NCBI GenBank assembly: GCA_024279115.1
Contig: JAJRRW010000093.1
Coordinates: 1-46,804, forward strand
Direction of reading: 5' to 3'
DNA: 46,804 nt
From: Alphaproteobacteria bacterium
GTDB lineage: Bacteria; Pseudomonadota; Alphaproteobacteria; Rhizobiales; JAKIUO01
The translations under genes and the position numbers were made by a program. Of the stretch, positions 46,482 through 46,804 are shown one piece after another (the first letter of the stretch is position 1; every line of letters starts with the position of its first letter). The notes under the pieces were generated by a model that saw nothing but the letters and a program-made list of their open reading frames with translations, searched no databases and was not told where the DNA came from.

Positions 46482-46804
46482 TGCCCGTCCTCCTTGCTAT
46501 TTGTCGTGCTCTTGTCAATCGCGCGAATATCAGTGATGCGCGCATCGGGAAATTGTTTCAGCGCCTCCTTGACGAGGGGATGCTGTTTGACCTCTTCGAG
46601 TTCGCTCTGGTGCTCGCGCTGTTTTTTCTCATACAAGGTTTCAACACCTTGCTGATCGCCCAGCACCACGACCCAGTTGTCCCTCGTCGAATTGTTCAAC
46701 AAACGCTTGATGTCATTGGCAAGCCCGCGCGGTGCTTCATCGGTGAGCGAAATCTCAATGGTGCCTTGCTCAAAGCGGATCGGGCGCACATGTTCTTCAA
46801 AGGC
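46478..46804 (-). CDS. dnaX: DNA polymerase III subunit gamma/tau, C-terminal part (partial)
   Basis: About 108 residues read in from the right edge (first visible residues [20 protein letters not shown]) to a TGA at 46478. The region [20 protein letters not shown] and the charged end match the tau C-terminal domain. The assignment rests mainly on gene order, since ybaB follows with an overlapping start. The N-terminal ATPase domain lies outside the window. Confidence 0.88.
   Translation of the reverse strand, partial: AFEEHVRPIRFEQGTIEISLTDEAPRGLANDIKRLLNNSTRDNWVVVLGDQQGVETLYEKKQREHQSELEEVKQHPLVKEALKQFPDARITDIRAIDKSTTNSKEDGQ

Overview
The window looks like a chromosomal segment of an alphaproteobacterium, most probably of the Hyphomicrobiales (Rhizobiales). 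The evidence is a GcrA-type cell-cycle regulator beside argD-argF-hslO, a DUF1134/EipA protein, DUF459, DUF1499, DUF2865 and DUF2189 proteins, a dnaX-ybaB-recR neighbourhood, and intergenic repeats of the kind common in this order (a GTGCTT...AAGCAC palindrome at 39441-39484 and CCCGGGGCAAGCCCGGG elements). No species can be named from the sequence. There is no phage, plasmid, CRISPR array or intact insertion sequence.

Layout. 0-4 kb: the 5' end of a secreted protein, a small membrane protein, and a lytic transglycosylase followed by a DUF459 SGNH-type protein that has lost two active-site residues. 4-10.3 kb: the glutamate synthase operon gltB-gltD (minus strand) with an unannotated 34-residue membrane peptide gene just after gltD. 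10.8-16.3 kb: a bufferin-like (DUF2282) peptide, an S9 peptidase, two membrane proteins and an MBL-fold hydrolase. 16.7 kb: tRNA-Gln(TTG). 17-25.7 kb: a frameshifted RND/MMPL exporter, a class III aminotransferase, an orphan DsrC/TusE-like protein, a DUF2189 protein, a PPP-type phosphatase, a coiled-coil membrane protein and an EipA-like protein. 25.8-26.1 kb: a gene-free stretch with strong hairpins ending in a minus-strand terminator, a candidate small RNA. 26-36.7 kb: a large unknown membrane protein, a LysR regulator broken by an amber codon, gcrA, the arginine genes argD and argF, hslO (Hsp33), a glutathione transferase, a radical SAM protein and an XRE regulator. 37-41.8 kb: a DUF2865 protein, a GNAT gene with an in-frame TAG, a repeat-rich spacer, an outer-membrane protein gene with an in-frame TAA, and a small secreted protein. 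42-44.7 kb: a divergent two-component system with a DUF2147 gene. 44.8-46.8 kb: recR, an RRM protein, ybaB and the 3' end of dnaX.

Most of the window is housekeeping: nitrogen assimilation (gltBD), arginine synthesis (argD, argF), DNA repair and replication (dnaX, ybaB, recR), redox protein quality control (hslO) and envelope maintenance. The unusual part is the number of broken or altered genes. There are one frameshift and three single in-frame stop codons in otherwise well-preserved genes, plus a DUF459 protein, a bufferin and a DsrC-like protein that each lack residues central to the known function of their family. I see no clear-cut new multi-gene system. The best leads are the gltD-linked small membrane protein, the altered bufferin and DsrC-like proteins, and the candidate small RNA.
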